A stretch of 64,000 bases of DNA from CAYQVO01 sp964421085 (GCA_964421085.1 CAYQVO010000012.1:20942-84941), one strand, 5' to 3'. Shown: positions 17,155-26,666, numbered from the stretch's first letter. Notes: generated by a model from the sequence alone, not told the origin. Made by a program: numbers and translations.

Positions 17155-17934
17155 ATGGAGAATACTCAGGCTGCAGCCAACCGGACCCAGGCATCCTACC
17201 AGGAAACCGCTTATACGGATCAGGAGTGGGAGGTCGTAGGTGAGCGGAGCCCGCACAGAGACTTTCTTCCGATGGAAGTCCAGACTCTGGGCGGTGAGAA
17301 GATGACCGTGGATCCAATGTTCCCCGATTACGGCGGTCATTACGGGAGTTCGGATGTCCCAAGACCGTACATGCAGCCTGGTGAAGTAGTAAAGAAAAAG
17401 ACTCAGGAAGAAGAAGACGCTGAAAAGGGAATTATCCGTGTCTATGAGGCAGAGATGCTTCAGGCGATAGCGGATGCGGAAGAACGGGGACGGCTGGAAG
17501 CGACTGAGCGGCTGGCGGAAGAAAACGAGAAGAAGATGAAGAATGTCGAAGAGCGTCTCCGCGGGGTTTTCAGCGACTACCAGGCGCAGCTCACGGAGAC
17601 TTTTGAGATACTCGAGCACAATGCTGTGGATCTCTCGATTTCCATCGCAGAGAAGATTATCGGCTACGCTGTAGAGATAAACCCGGAATACATTATTCCG
17701 CTTGTGAGGGACGCGCTCAAACTCGTCGGCAGCGCCCATGTCGGCAGGATCAGGGTGAGTCCTCAGGATATGGAGTTCATTGAAGTTCTGGGAGTTCAGA
17801 AGGCAGTGCGGGAATTCGCGGAGTTCAGGTTCGAAGCAGACGACACGGTCCGGTCGGGATGCATCGTCGAAACGAGTGCGGGTGAAATCGATTATCAGCT
17901 CGACAAGGCTTTGAACGTGTTCGTGATGATGTAG
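17155..17934 (+). CDS. fliH: Flagellar assembly protein FliH
   Basis: 259 residues from ATG 17155 with GAGGAG upstream; a TTG one codon earlier is less likely. The first ~80 residues are polar and variable. A Glu/Lys-rich helical region follows (EEEDAEKGIIRVYEAEML to NVEERLRGVF). The conserved C-terminal FliH/HrpE domain has LSISIAEKIIGYAVEINPEY, LVRDALKLV, and DTVRSGCIVETSAGEIDYQL. FliH is the peripheral stalk-like regulator of the FliI ATPase. It lies directly between fliF and fliI. Confidence 0.9.
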   Translation: MENTQAAANRTQASYQETAYTDQEWEVVGERSPHRDFLPMEVQTLGGEKMTVDPMFPDYGGHYGSSDVPRPYMQPGEVVKKKTQEEEDAEKGIIRVYEAEMLQAIADAEERGRLEATERLAEENEKKMKNVEERLRGVFSDYQAQLTETFEILEHNAVDLSISIAEKIIGYAVEINPEYIIPLVRDALKLVGSAHVGRIRVSPQDMEFIEVLGVQKAVREFAEFRFEADDTVRSGCIVETSAGEIDYQLDKALNVFVMM

Positions 17935-17947
17935 TGAAGGCAACCTC

Positions 17948-19252
17948 ATGAGCATATTTGACAAGGCGCTTGCCGCGACCAGGACAGCAGGCAGATATGA
18001 AATGCGGGGCACAGTTACCGATGTAAGAGGCCTTGTCATTGAAGGCACCGGACCTTTTGTCTCCGTCGGATCCCGCGTGTTTCTCCATTCCGGACAGAGA
18101 GAAATACCGGCGCAGGTCGTGGGTTTCAGGAAAGACAACATTCTTGTGATGCCGTTTTCAGACACGCAGGGAATCGCGAGCGGTGCGGAAATCACGGCGA
18201 CCTCGTCAAGCTCTGAGGTTCTCGTCTCGGAGAATCACCTCGGACGCGTAATAAACGCTCTTGGTGAATCGATTGACGGCGGCGAACCCATCATAGGCGG
18301 AGAACTTGTTCCGCTTTTCAGAGATCCGCCCAATCCGGTGACACGCACGCGTATCAAAGACTGCTTCGACCTCGGCGTGCGCGCAATTAATTCATTTCTC
18401 AGTGTCGGAGTCGGTCAGCGCATCGGCATCATGGCGGGCTCGGGCGTGGGCAAGTCATCCCTGCTCGGAATGATTGCGCGCCACTCGACGAGCGACATAA
18501 ACGTGATCGGGCTTGTGGGAGAACGGGGAAGAGAGGTCCGCGAATTCATAGAGAGAGATCTCGGGCCGGAAGGCATTCGCCGGTCGGTAGTTGTCGTCGC
18601 AACAGGAAACGAGTCTGCGCTCCTCCGTATCCGGGCCGCATTTCTTGCGACGGCCGTCGCCGAGTATTTCAGAGATAAAGGCAAGCGTGTCGTTCTGATG
18701 CTCGACTCAGTGACGCGACTCGCCATGGCCCAGCGCGAAATTGGCCTTGCAATCGGAGAGCCCCCAAGCACGAAAGGATATACGCCTTCTGTGTTCTCAA
18801 TGCTGCCGCGTCTCCTGGAGAGGGCAGGAACAACCGAATCATCCGGATCGATAACAGGTTTATACACGGTACTCGTCGAAGGCGACGACATGAACGAGCC
18901 GATTGCAGACGCGGTGAGAGGTATTCTCGATGGACACTTCGTTCTGAGCCGTCGTCTCGCGTCGAGAGGCCATTATCCGGCGATCGAGATTACGGAAAGC
19001 ATATCGAGGGTCATGTCAGATATCGTGCCGAGAGAAATTCTCGACATGTCGGCGACAGCCCGGGACGTGATTGCCACGTTCAGAGAGACCGAGGATCTTA
19101 TTACAATAGGCGCGTACAAGCCCGGGCAGAATCCAAGAGTAGACCGGGCAGTGCGTCTGATTGATCCCCTCAACCAGTTTCTACGACAGCGGCTTGACGA
19201 ACCCAGCGCACTCGACGACTGCTGGCAGACGCTTCAGAGGATACTCCAGTAA
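17948..19252 (+). CDS. fliI: Flagellum-specific ATPase FliI
   Basis: 434 residues, 13 bp after fliH. Walker A is GSGVGKSS at ~164-171 and Walker B lies in KRVVLMLDSVTRLAMAQREI. The F1-beta-like signature GEPPSTKGYTPSVFSMLPRL distinguishes type III/flagellar ATPases. It hydrolyses ATP in the cytoplasm to prepare flagellar export substrates, with FliH and FliJ as partners. The length and N-terminal barrel domain are normal. Its stop overlaps the fliJ start by one base (TAATG). Confidence 0.95.
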   Translation: MSIFDKALAATRTAGRYEMRGTVTDVRGLVIEGTGPFVSVGSRVFLHSGQREIPAQVVGFRKDNILVMPFSDTQGIASGAEITATSSSSEVLVSENHLGRVINALGESIDGGEPIIGGELVPLFRDPPNPVTRTRIKDCFDLGVRAINSFLSVGVGQRIGIMAGSGVGKSSLLGMIARHSTSDINVIGLVGERGREVREFIERDLGPEGIRRSVVVVATGNESALLRIRAAFLATAVAEYFRDKGKRVVLMLDSVTRLAMAQREIGLAIGEPPSTKGYTPSVFSMLPRLLERAGTTESSGSITGLYTVLVEGDDMNEPIADAVRGILDGHFVLSRRLASRGHYPAIEITESISRVMSDIVPREILDMSATARDVIATFRETEDLITIGAYKPGQNPRVDRAVRLIDPLNQFLRQRLDEPSALDDCWQTLQRILQ

Positions 19253-19686
19253 TGAAGAAGTTCGTCTTCCGGCTCGAAAAGGTCCTTCACTTCAGGAGTC
19301 TTATTAAGGACGAAAAAAAGAGGGAACTGGGAAAGTGGCTTTCCCTCCTTTACGAGGCGACAAGCAGGCTCGAAAAATTGAGGGAGGCACAGCTTGCAAA
19401 TGTCATATCCTCGGAACGGGTTTTGCATGTTGAAGAGGTAGTAATGCAGGCCCTCTATGCGGAGCGCCTTAAAGCTGAAATCGAGGCGCAGTCAGAGCGG
19501 ATTGCAGAGCTGGAAATAGAGGTGGAGAGGGCCCGGAATGAGTACATCGAAGCCTCGAGGGAGGTCGAAGTGCTTGAAAAGCTTAAGGCTCGGAAGAAAG
19601 AGGAATATATCCACGAAATGGACCTCTTCGAAGGCAAAGAGCTTGATGAATTCGGCATCCAGAGGAGTGGTAAGCAGTACTTCTGA
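19252..19686 (+). CDS. fliJ: Flagellar export protein FliJ
   Basis: 144 residues, almost entirely coiled coil. It starts MKKFVFRLEKVLHFRSLIKD, the typical FliJ opening (F-x-F-x-L-x-x-V-L). FliJ sits in the centre of the FliI hexamer and links it to the export gate. The start codon shares one base with the fliI stop, implying translational coupling. Confidence 0.88.
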   Translation: MKKFVFRLEKVLHFRSLIKDEKKRELGKWLSLLYEATSRLEKLREAQLANVISSERVLHVEEVVMQALYAERLKAEIEAQSERIAELEIEVERARNEYIEASREVEVLEKLKARKKEEYIHEMDLFEGKELDEFGIQRSGKQYF

Positions 19687-19721
19687 AACGATTGGAAATT
19701 TGACAGTTGGAGCACGGGAAC

Positions 19722-20585
19722 ATGGCAGGTGCTAAGGAACGGCCACTTACGAGAGAAGACGCAAAGCAGCTTTATCAGGATCTTCAGAAAAGCGTCGAGC
19801 TTCTGAAGTCGAGAAAAGGGGGAGCTGCTCCCGCCGGTTCGGGAGCGATTCCGGACGCCACAGCCCGGCAGATTGCGATGGAGATAAAGGCGGCGCTGAA
19901 GAAGGACGCCCCGCGCGGCGCGTCAAGTTCCCGGAGTATTGAGACGATTGATCAGGCTGTCGAAGCTCCACGAAGGCCGTCACGCTCCATTGATGATCTT
20001 CCTCCGCCCGAAGCATGGTCTGCACGCGGCCGCAACCGGGGGCCAGGCGCAGCTCTTTCCGTTGTTGTCTGTTTTGCGCTCGTGAAAATGGCGTTCAGCA
20101 TTCTCGAGTATTCAGGCATCATGACAGTTCAGCCGGCACAGGCTTCCTACCAGGTGCAGCCCGCAGTTCATCAGCCCGCGCAGGGACCATATTCCCCCCA
20201 GGAGCTTCAGATTCTCACTTCTCTTGATTCGCGGCGTACGGAACTCGATGTGCGAAACAAGCAGCTTGATGAACGCGAAAAGGACATCGAAAAGCGTGAC
20301 AGGGAGTTTGCATCCCGGATGAACGAGCTTCGTGAGCTTTCGAGCAGGCTCAAAGTCGATCGCGAAAAGACAGAGAAGAAACAGGAAGCCCAGCTCACAC
20401 AGCTCGCAAATGTCTACAATTCCATGAACCCGACCGAAGCGGCCCATTTGCTTGATCAGCTTGACGAGGTCACAGCTTTCCAGCTCCTTGGGCACATGTC
20501 CGAGAAGCGGATAGGCCAGATACTTCCACTTATGAGCCCTGAACGCGCACTCGCCATGACCAGGGCTTTGAGCGGGAAGCGTTAG
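19722..20585 (+). CDS. MotE-like membrane coiled-coil protein with MgtE_N-type tail
   Basis: 287 residues from ATG 19722; a TTG at 19707 is an alternative. The cytoplasmic N-terminus is basic. One membrane helix lies at ~112-128 (ALSVVVCFALVKMAFSIL). A coiled coil follows (~175-225: RRTELDVRNKQLDEREKDIE). The C-terminal repeat domain (YNSMNPTEAAHLLDQLDEVT, then GHMSEKRIGQILPLM) matches the MgtE_N/MotE motif. Proteins of this type sit after fliJ in many flagellar operons and act as periplasmic chaperones for stator-associated proteins. That role is inferred here. A short hairpin (GAGCG-GGAA-CGCTC, 20585-20598) follows the stop. Confidence 0.75.
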   Translation: MAGAKERPLTREDAKQLYQDLQKSVELLKSRKGGAAPAGSGAIPDATARQIAMEIKAALKKDAPRGASSSRSIETIDQAVEAPRRPSRSIDDLPPPEAWSARGRNRGPGAALSVVVCFALVKMAFSILEYSGIMTVQPAQASYQVQPAVHQPAQGPYSPQELQILTSLDSRRTELDVRNKQLDEREKDIEKRDREFASRMNELRELSSRLKVDREKTEKKQEAQLTQLANVYNSMNPTEAAHLLDQLDEVTAFQLLGHMSEKRIGQILPLMSPERALAMTRALSGKR

Positions 20586-20658
20586 AGCGGGAACGCTCCC
20601 CGGGGGAACGATGGCAGAGGGGATGCGGTAACACGAACTCGGTGTTATCCTCACATTC

Positions 20659-22005
20659 GTGAAATTCTCTGTTATCACTCCGTCGCTGAATCAGGGTGAA
20701 TTCATCCGCAGTAATATCGAGTCAGTGCTCGCTCAGAATTACTCCGACTTCGAGCATATAATAATCGACGGAGGTTCCACGGATTCAACCCTCAGTGTTC
20801 TGAAGCAGTATCCGCACCTGAGATGGGTGTCGGAGCCGGACAGGGGGCAGTCCAACGCTCTGAACAAGGCAGTCTCTCAGGCGGCGGGAGATATTGTTGT
20901 CTGGCTCAACTCCGACGACTGGTACGCGCCCGGAGTTTTTGAAAAAATCGCGCAGGCGCTGAAGGATCACCCCGTAGTGATGGGAGCCTGCGGCCGGGCG
21001 GATCGGTCGGGCAGAGTGTACGAGACAGTGGAGAATATCGAAAGGTCGCATTTCGATCTTCTGAAATACTGGGTGTTCAATGCCGTGCCTGATCAACCGG
21101 GAGTATTTTTCAGGCGTGATGTTCTCGACTCAGTCAGCAGGCCTGACGGACTGTGGTTTAATGAAGATTTGAATTTTGCAATGGATCTTGATCTCTGGCT
21201 TCGAATATCGGAGCAACACGCCTTTTCTAAACGCATTCCGGAGACTGTCGCTTTCTGCCGCATTTACGAAGAAGCCAAAACAGGAAAAGAGATGGCGGGC
21301 GCTTATGGCGAGATGTCGTCCCTGTTCAAAATTTATGGAGGGAAGGCTGCCCGCACGGCGAAACCCCTTTCCTTTATTTCTGAATCAGTCGCAGCGGCTC
21401 CGGACTTCTTCCAGGGAGTGAATTCACAGGTGGAAGACTCCGAAGGATCGGTCGTATGCTGCCTTGCGCCGGGCCTCGAAGTGACCGGCGATTTTGCAGC
21501 CCGTGCAGTGAAGCTTTTTGAAAATGACGCAGCAGGAATCGCCTTTACGGGACTTGGCGGAGAGGAACTCGAATCGCATCTTTTTCGCAGGGAAGGCGAG
21601 CGCCTGCGGCTTTCACCTGAAGGCCTTTTTACCGCTCCGATTATTCCTGAAGTGTTTCTCTGCAGAAAGGCAGCCTTTCTTGACGCGGGCGGATTCCGTC
21701 GTCGCGGACCTGAGTTTCCGCATATGCGCGATCTGCTCATGAGAATCGTGCATAAAGGATGGCAGGTGCGCGTGGATCCCGGACTGGAAATTGTTCAGAA
21801 GGGTTGGAAGGCGAGGGGGGAATTTCCCGAAGCATCGCCTGATTACCCGCGATTTCTTGCGGAGATAATAGTGGGACTCGAAGATCAGGATTCCCGCGAC
21901 CCCTTCTCCCGGGTCCGGAAAAAACACGGATTCTGCCTGCAGTTTCCGGAGGACTTCGTGAACGACTGCCGAAGGACGCTTACTTCTCTTCCCCGGGGTA
22001 TTTGA
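20659..22005 (+). CDS. Family 2 glycosyltransferase
   Basis: 448 residues from a GTG start without a clear ribosome binding site. The N-terminal ~230 residues are a GT-A fold: FSVITPSLNQGEFIRSNIES, IIIDGGSTDSTLSVL, and the metal/nucleotide-sugar motif WLNSDDWY, with FFRRDV and FNEDLNFAMDLDLWLR further on. The last ~200 residues are a second, weaker GT2-like region (GLGGEELESHLF, FLDAGGFRRRGPEF). It is soluble and probably acts on the cytoplasmic face in surface polysaccharide synthesis or flagellin glycosylation. The acceptor is unknown. It is convergent with pntA. Confidence 0.8.
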   Translation: MKFSVITPSLNQGEFIRSNIESVLAQNYSDFEHIIIDGGSTDSTLSVLKQYPHLRWVSEPDRGQSNALNKAVSQAAGDIVVWLNSDDWYAPGVFEKIAQALKDHPVVMGACGRADRSGRVYETVENIERSHFDLLKYWVFNAVPDQPGVFFRRDVLDSVSRPDGLWFNEDLNFAMDLDLWLRISEQHAFSKRIPETVAFCRIYEEAKTGKEMAGAYGEMSSLFKIYGGKAARTAKPLSFISESVAAAPDFFQGVNSQVEDSEGSVVCCLAPGLEVTGDFAARAVKLFENDAAGIAFTGLGGEELESHLFRREGERLRLSPEGLFTAPIIPEVFLCRKAAFLDAGGFRRRGPEFPHMRDLLMRIVHKGWQVRVDPGLEIVQKGWKARGEFPEASPDYPRFLAEIIVGLEDQDSRDPFSRVRKKHGFCLQFPEDFVNDCRRTLTSLPRGI

Positions 22006-22128
22006 CCATTTCAAGTTTTCGATTGAGTAAATCAGCGCAAAGGTCTCATGCCCTCTCTGCTCTTTCATCTTTCCAATCATTAATCATGCATGAAAGATAC
22101 CGGACATTATTATTGGTGAACGCTATGG

Positions 22129-23277
22129 TCATCTGTTTTCTTCCTGCAACCGTCTGGCTGTCACCGCTCCGTCCCTGCAGATGAGCGTATCCCGTATGAT
22201 CTCGTCGTCCATATTGAGCGCAATCCGGCCGTCCTTCACCAGGTTCTCGATAAACGCGGCGATATTGCCGGAAAATGTCTGACTTGCATGAAACGGCACT
22301 GAGCCCGGGAGATTGAGCGGACCGGCGATATGAACGCCGTGCTGCTCGATTAATTCGCCGGGCCTTGTCAGTTCGCAGTTCCCGCCTCTTTCGGCCGCAA
22401 CATCGACAATCACGGACCCAGGCATCATCTGCGAAACCATCTGATTCGTAATAAGAACGGGCGCCCGTTTCCCGGGAAGTGAAGCGGTAGTAATAACGAC
22501 ATCTACGGACGAGAGCGTCTCTGTCATCATGGCGCACTGCTTTTCGTAGAAAGCTTCGTCCATAGCCTTTGCATTTCCTCCAGGGCCTTCGGCTGTCTCA
22601 AGGTCGAGTTCAATGAACTTCGCCCCGAGACTCTGCACCTGTTCCTTAACGGCGGGCTGCACATCGTATGCGGTGACTGCAGCCCCGAGTCTTCGCGCAG
22701 TAGCTATTGCCTGAAGACCGGCAACTCCGCCTCCTATTACGAATAACCTCGCCGCGGCAAGAGTCCCCGCAGCGGTCGTCATCATGGGAAAGACACGGGG
22801 AAGGATCTCTGCGGCAAGGATTACTGATTTGTATCCGGCAATGCTCGCCTGGGATGAGAGGATGTCCATCTTCTGTGCCCGCGTGATCCGAGGGAGGAAC
22901 TCCAGCGCAAAGGCGACTGCTCCAGACTCCGCAAGCTGCCGGATTTCGTCCGGCGCAGCCAGCGGCTCGAGCTGGCTGATATAGGCCTGCCCTCTGCGAA
23001 AACGGCTGATATCGAATCGCCCCAGTTTCGGGTTGGCGCCCAGTCCCCGGACCTGGACAATGATATCCGATCCCTGAAATACTCCGTCCCGCTGTTCCGA
23101 GATTGCGGCGCCGCTTTCCTCATAGGCGCTGTCGAGATAACCGGCCTGAACACCCGCGCCCTTTTCAATAATGACATCTATATTAAGCCTCTTCAGAGCG
23201 GCTGCCCCGGCAGGCGTCAAGGCGACTCTTTTCTCTTCAGGCTGAACTTCCCTCGGAACTCCCACAGTTATCGTCAT
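22129..23277 (-). CDS. pntA: NAD(P) transhydrogenase alpha subunit, soluble domain (PntAA type)
   Basis: 382 residues, ATG 23277 with GGAGGAG upstream. The N-terminus MTITVGVPREVQPEEKRVAL and the NAD-binding Rossmann core VIGGGVAGLQAIATARRLGA match domain I of proton-translocating transhydrogenase. Further support comes from QVQSLGAKFIELDLE and PGSVIVDVAAERGGNCELT. This domain binds NAD(H) in the cytoplasm and needs the membrane part (domain II) and PntB (domain III). Neither is adjacent: pyrE lies upstream in the opposite direction and a GT2 gene converges downstream. Alanine dehydrogenase is a related family but fits less well. Confidence 0.88.
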   Translation of the reverse strand: MTITVGVPREVQPEEKRVALTPAGAAALKRLNIDVIIEKGAGVQAGYLDSAYEESGAAISEQRDGVFQGSDIIVQVRGLGANPKLGRFDISRFRRGQAYISQLEPLAAPDEIRQLAESGAVAFALEFLPRITRAQKMDILSSQASIAGYKSVILAAEILPRVFPMMTTAAGTLAAARLFVIGGGVAGLQAIATARRLGAAVTAYDVQPAVKEQVQSLGAKFIELDLETAEGPGGNAKAMDEAFYEKQCAMMTETLSSVDVVITTASLPGKRAPVLITNQMVSQMMPGSVIVDVAAERGGNCELTRPGELIEQHGVHIAGPLNLPGSVPFHASQTFSGNIAAFIENLVKDGRIALNMDDEIIRDTLICRDGAVTARRLQEENR

Positions 23278-23370
23278 GCCATCTCCTCCAGACCAATCAA
23301 TAAAACGGTTTCAATCCGGGCACAAATCCCGAATGTTGCTTTTGAGGCAGGCTCCGGATAATAAGAGAGC

Positions 23371-24090
23371 ATGGCACACTTCAATCAGACCTCGTTCAAT
23401 AATTTCGTCCTTGATAACAACATCATCGGGTTTTTCGCGGAACCCATCACCCTCAAATCAGGAAGGAAAAGCTCCTTCTACGTAAACTGGCGTGTCGGGG
23501 CGGAGGATGTCTTCCTTATCGATCAGCTCTCTGATTATGTCATTGCGTTTGTGAAGGACATGATCGAGGCGGGCAAAATCCCGCAATATCCGGAGACGTT
23601 CTTCGGCGTGCCTGAAGGGGCGACCAAGCTTGGTGTTCTTGTCCAGTACAAGTGGGCGAAGGCCGCCGCGAATTTCGGAAAAGGAAGCCATGTCCTTGCG
23701 ATGGGCCGCGGCAAAATGCCCAAGGACCACGGAGCGAAGAGGGATCGGGAATTTGTCGGAATCCCGAGGGGCGCGACAGTCGTTCTTGAGGACGTCACCA
23801 CCACCGGTATGTCTCTTCTCGAGACAATAGACAAGCTTATCGAGGCGGATGTCCCGGTGATCGCGGCAATGGGACTTACCGATCGAATGGAGAGACGGGA
23901 CGACGGCAGAAGCGTGCCGCAGGCCATCAGCGAAAAGATTGTGAACGGAATTTCCATTCCATATCTGTCGCTCAGCCAGGCGACCACGCTTCTTCCTGAA
24001 GCGGCTCTCCGGGCGAAGCCCGCGGCGGCGATTCTCGATTCGGTCCGGCAGGAGTTTGCCGACGTGGGCGTCGCTCCGCTGGATATCTGA
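23371..24090 (+). CDS. pyrE: Orotate phosphoribosyltransferase
   Basis: 239 residues. The PRPP-binding loop is VVLEDVTTTGMSLLETI with the acidic pair ED. The N-terminal PITLKSGRKSSFYVNWR matches the orotate-binding region of OPRTases (LKSGRxSPxYxN). A flexible-loop region with GKGSHVLAMGRGKMPKDHGA also fits. The enzyme joins orotate and PRPP to give OMP in pyrimidine synthesis. It is somewhat longer than the E. coli enzyme (213). It reads divergently from pntA and lies about 50 bp before trpS. Confidence 0.85.
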   Translation: MAHFNQTSFNNFVLDNNIIGFFAEPITLKSGRKSSFYVNWRVGAEDVFLIDQLSDYVIAFVKDMIEAGKIPQYPETFFGVPEGATKLGVLVQYKWAKAAANFGKGSHVLAMGRGKMPKDHGAKRDREFVGIPRGATVVLEDVTTTGMSLLETIDKLIEADVPVIAAMGLTDRMERRDDGRSVPQAISEKIVNGISIPYLSLSQATTLLPEAALRAKPAAAILDSVRQEFADVGVAPLDI

Positions 24091-24142
24091 CAGGTATTTT
24101 TGTCCGGCCTGGTTTTTGCGGCCGCGCGAGATGGGAATAACA

Positions 24143-25142
24143 ATGAAAAAACGATCGTTAAGCGGCATTCAGCCAACAGGCGAATTTCAGATTGGCAATT
24201 TCATCGGGGCAATCAGGCACTGGGTCGAAGCTCAGGAAATGGAAGGCTATGAGCATTTCTATTTCATCGTCGATCTTCATTCGCTTACGATTCTGCCGGA
24301 CCCCGCGGCGCTGAGAGCGCAGACCCTCAAGAACATAGCGCTCCTGTTTGCATGCGGGCTCGACCCTCAAAAGTCGACTATATATCTGCAGAGCAGGCTC
24401 CCTTCGCACTCGGAAGCGTGCTGGCTTCTCAACTGCGTGACTCCAGTCGGATGGCTCGAGAAGATGACGCAGTTCAAAGAGAAAGCGGCGAAACAGGAGT
24501 CAGTCAGCACAGGACTTTTTGACTATCCGGTCCTTATGGCGGCCGACATTCTTCTTTATGATGCGAATGAGGTTCCTGTCGGAGAAGATCAGAAACAGCA
24601 TGTGGAGCTCGCCAGAAACATCGCCCAGAGGTTCAACAATCTTTATGGCGAAACGTTCGTCGTTCCGGAACCCGTGATCCACGCCGTCGGCGCGCGTGTC
24701 ATGGGGCTCGACGATCCCACCGTGAAGATGTCGAAAAGCTACTCTCATNNNNNNNNNNCATGCGGTAAATCTGCTCGACTCTCCGGAAGACATTATGAAA
24801 ACCTTCAAATCCGCGAAGACTGATTCAGGAAACGAGATTCGCTTCAGCGACGATCCTGAAAGGGCGGGCGTGAACAACCTCCTTACGATTTACCAGGCAG
24901 TGACGGGAAAGAGCAAAAAAGAAGTCGAGAAGGATTTTGAAACAGCTCGCGGTTATGGAGACTTGAAAATTCGAACCGGCGAAGCTGTAATTGAAGCCCT
25001 GAAGCCGGTTCAGGAGCGCTACCATCAGATCGCGGCGGACAGGTCCGAGCTCGACCGCATGCTTAAAATCGGAAACGAGAAAGCCGCGGAAATTTCTTCG
25101 AAGAAACTGGCCGTTATGCAGGAGAGAATGGGATTGCTGTAA
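24143..25142 (+). CDS. trpS: Tryptophanyl-tRNA synthetase (interrupted by assembly gap)
   Basis: ATG 24143 gives the usual opening MKKRSLSGIQPTGEFQIGNF, which includes the HIGH-like motif. The KMSKS signature appears as VKMSKSYSH immediately before a run of 10 Ns (24749-24758). After the gap the frame reads HAVNLLDSPEDIMKTFKSA and continues to the stop. Codon positions before and after the gap are in different frames, so the true gap length is not 10 but a value such as 9 or 12. Apart from that the gene looks complete and functional. It charges tRNA-Trp. Confidence 0.92.
24749..24758. other. Assembly gap (10 N) inside trpS
   Basis: Ten undetermined bases right after the KMSKS motif codons. 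The number of Ns breaks the reading frame of an otherwise normal gene, so the length is a placeholder. Confidence 0.99.
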
Positions 25143-25442
25143 TTTCGCCCGGCACTCCGCCTTTCAAAGTCGGACATCAGGCGCCGGCTTCGCACCTCTC
25201 CATCGCAGCTTTCACGACTGCTCGATCCTGCTGACAGGACGAAGACTCTTGACCAGCTTCTGCGAGTCATGAGCGTCCTCGGCTGCGAGGTCGATCTTTC
25301 ATCCGAATTCACCAGGGCGGTCCAGGAGAATTCAGCAGGCCGCCCGGCGCGAAGTTCGGAATACCCGCTTCGCAGCATGAGGGGCCGACTATTAAGGAGG
25401 ACAACAGAAATTGCGCCCCGCCTGTCCGGCAGAATGCCTTGA
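25143..25442 (+). pseudogene. Remnant of an XRE/HigA-type HTH gene without start codon
   Basis: Directly after the trpS stop, in the same frame, 99 codons stay open to a TGA at 25440-25442. The translation contains LRLSKSDIRRRLRTSPSQLS, then RLLDPADRTKTLDQLLRVMS and VLGCEVDL. This is the helix-turn-helix of Cro/C1-type regulators and HigA/antitoxin-like proteins (SKSELARRLGTSRSQLSRLLDP, then TLxxLxRxxxALG). No ATG, GTG or TTG precedes the domain in frame, and the expected N-terminal helix is lost. A truncated regulator is likelier than an intact gene. The remainder of the 420-bp gap up to ilvC holds nothing else I recognise. Confidence 0.55.
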
Positions 25443-25562
25443 GCGACCGAAAGCGCATATAAGAGGCGGCGGGCGAAATATCAGATTGAAAATGTAGAAC
25501 TGGATCGAAAGCGAATAACGGGTTACGCTTTTCGAAAGTATTTTTTTATCAGGAGATTCGCA

Positions 25563-26645
25563 ATGGCGAAGATTGACTTTGGTGGAGTCACAGAAACAGT
25601 TATTACACGCAAAGAATTTTCAATGGCGAAAGCCAGACAGATCCTCAGGAACGAGACGATTGCAATCATCGGCTACGGAGTGCAGGGACCTGCGCAGGCG
25701 CTTAACATGCGGGACAACGGCTTCAATGTGATAGTCGGTCAGGCGAAGAAGTTTACAAACGACTGGAATCGCGCTCTTCGCGACGGATGGAAACCCGGCA
25801 GGACTCTTTTCGACATCGAAGAAGCCGCCAGGCGCGGGACCGTCATTGAGATGCTGGTTTCCGACGCGGCGCAGAAGGCCATCTGGCCGGGCATAAAGAA
25901 ATGCCTGAATCCGGGCGATGCCCTTTATTTCTCGCACGGGTTTTCCATCACCTACAGAAAACTCACCGGCATTATTCCGCCGAAAAATGTCGATGTGATC
26001 ATGGTGGCGCCGAAAGGTTCAGGCACAAGCGTACGCCGCAACTTCGTTGACGGAAGCGGCATCAACTGCAGCTTCGCCGTCCACCAAGACGCCACATGCA
26101 TTGCTCTTGGAATCGCCATCGGCAGCGGCTTTCTCTTTCCGACTGATTTCGAAAAGGAAGTGTTCAGCGATCTCACCGGCGAACGCGGTGTGCTGATGGG
26201 AGCTCTCGCGGGAATCATGGAAGCGCAGTATGAAGTGCTTCGCGGGAAAGGACACAGTCCTTCAGAAGCTTTCAATGAAACAGTCGAAGAGCTTACTCAG
26301 AGCCTTATCCGTCTCGTTGATGAAAACGGAATGGACTGGATGTATTCAAACTGCTCGGCCACGGCTCAGCGCGGAGCTCTTGACTGGAAGCCGAAATTCA
26401 AGAAAGCGGTCATGCCTGTCTTCAGGGATCTCTATAAGAGAGTCGCATCAGGCGCCGAGGCAAAACGCGTAATCGAAGTCTGCGGGAGGCCTGATTATCA
26501 GAAGCGGCTTGGAAGAGAGCTTGCCGAAATGGGCAACAGCGAGTTCTGGATGGCTGGGAAGGCCACGAGATCGCTTCGGCCTAAAGAGAAGGCAAGAAAG
26601 ATTACCGGCAGCACGAAGGGTGTTGCGGGAAGGAAGGCTAATTAA
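25563..26645 (+). CDS. ilvC: Ketol-acid reductoisomerase
   Basis: 360 residues, ATG with AGGAG upstream (ATCAGGAGATTCGCA). The NADPH-binding fold has IAIIGYGVQGPAQALNMRDN. The knotted C-terminal domain carries the Mg-binding acidic residues in DLTGERGVLMGALAGIMEAQ and the SNCSATAQRGALDW motif. It converts acetolactate to dihydroxy-isovalerate in branched-chain amino acid synthesis. It resembles the longer, plant-like spacing around GSGTSVRRNF and ends in a basic ~25-residue tail (PKEKARKITGSTKG) of unclear role. No other ilv or leu gene is adjacent. Confidence 0.92.
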   Translation: MAKIDFGGVTETVITRKEFSMAKARQILRNETIAIIGYGVQGPAQALNMRDNGFNVIVGQAKKFTNDWNRALRDGWKPGRTLFDIEEAARRGTVIEMLVSDAAQKAIWPGIKKCLNPGDALYFSHGFSITYRKLTGIIPPKNVDVIMVAPKGSGTSVRRNFVDGSGINCSFAVHQDATCIALGIAIGSGFLFPTDFEKEVFSDLTGERGVLMGALAGIMEAQYEVLRGKGHSPSEAFNETVEELTQSLIRLVDENGMDWMYSNCSATAQRGALDWKPKFKKAVMPVFRDLYKRVASGAEAKRVIEVCGRPDYQKRLGRELAEMGNSEFWMAGKATRSLRPKEKARKITGSTKGVAGRKAN

Positions 26646-26666
26646 GATGATTCCGGCCGCGATTAA

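Noticed and set aside
17140..18195. 351-codon frame antisense to fliH and fliI
   Set aside because: Both plus-strand genes are certain; the antisense translation has no recognisable motif.
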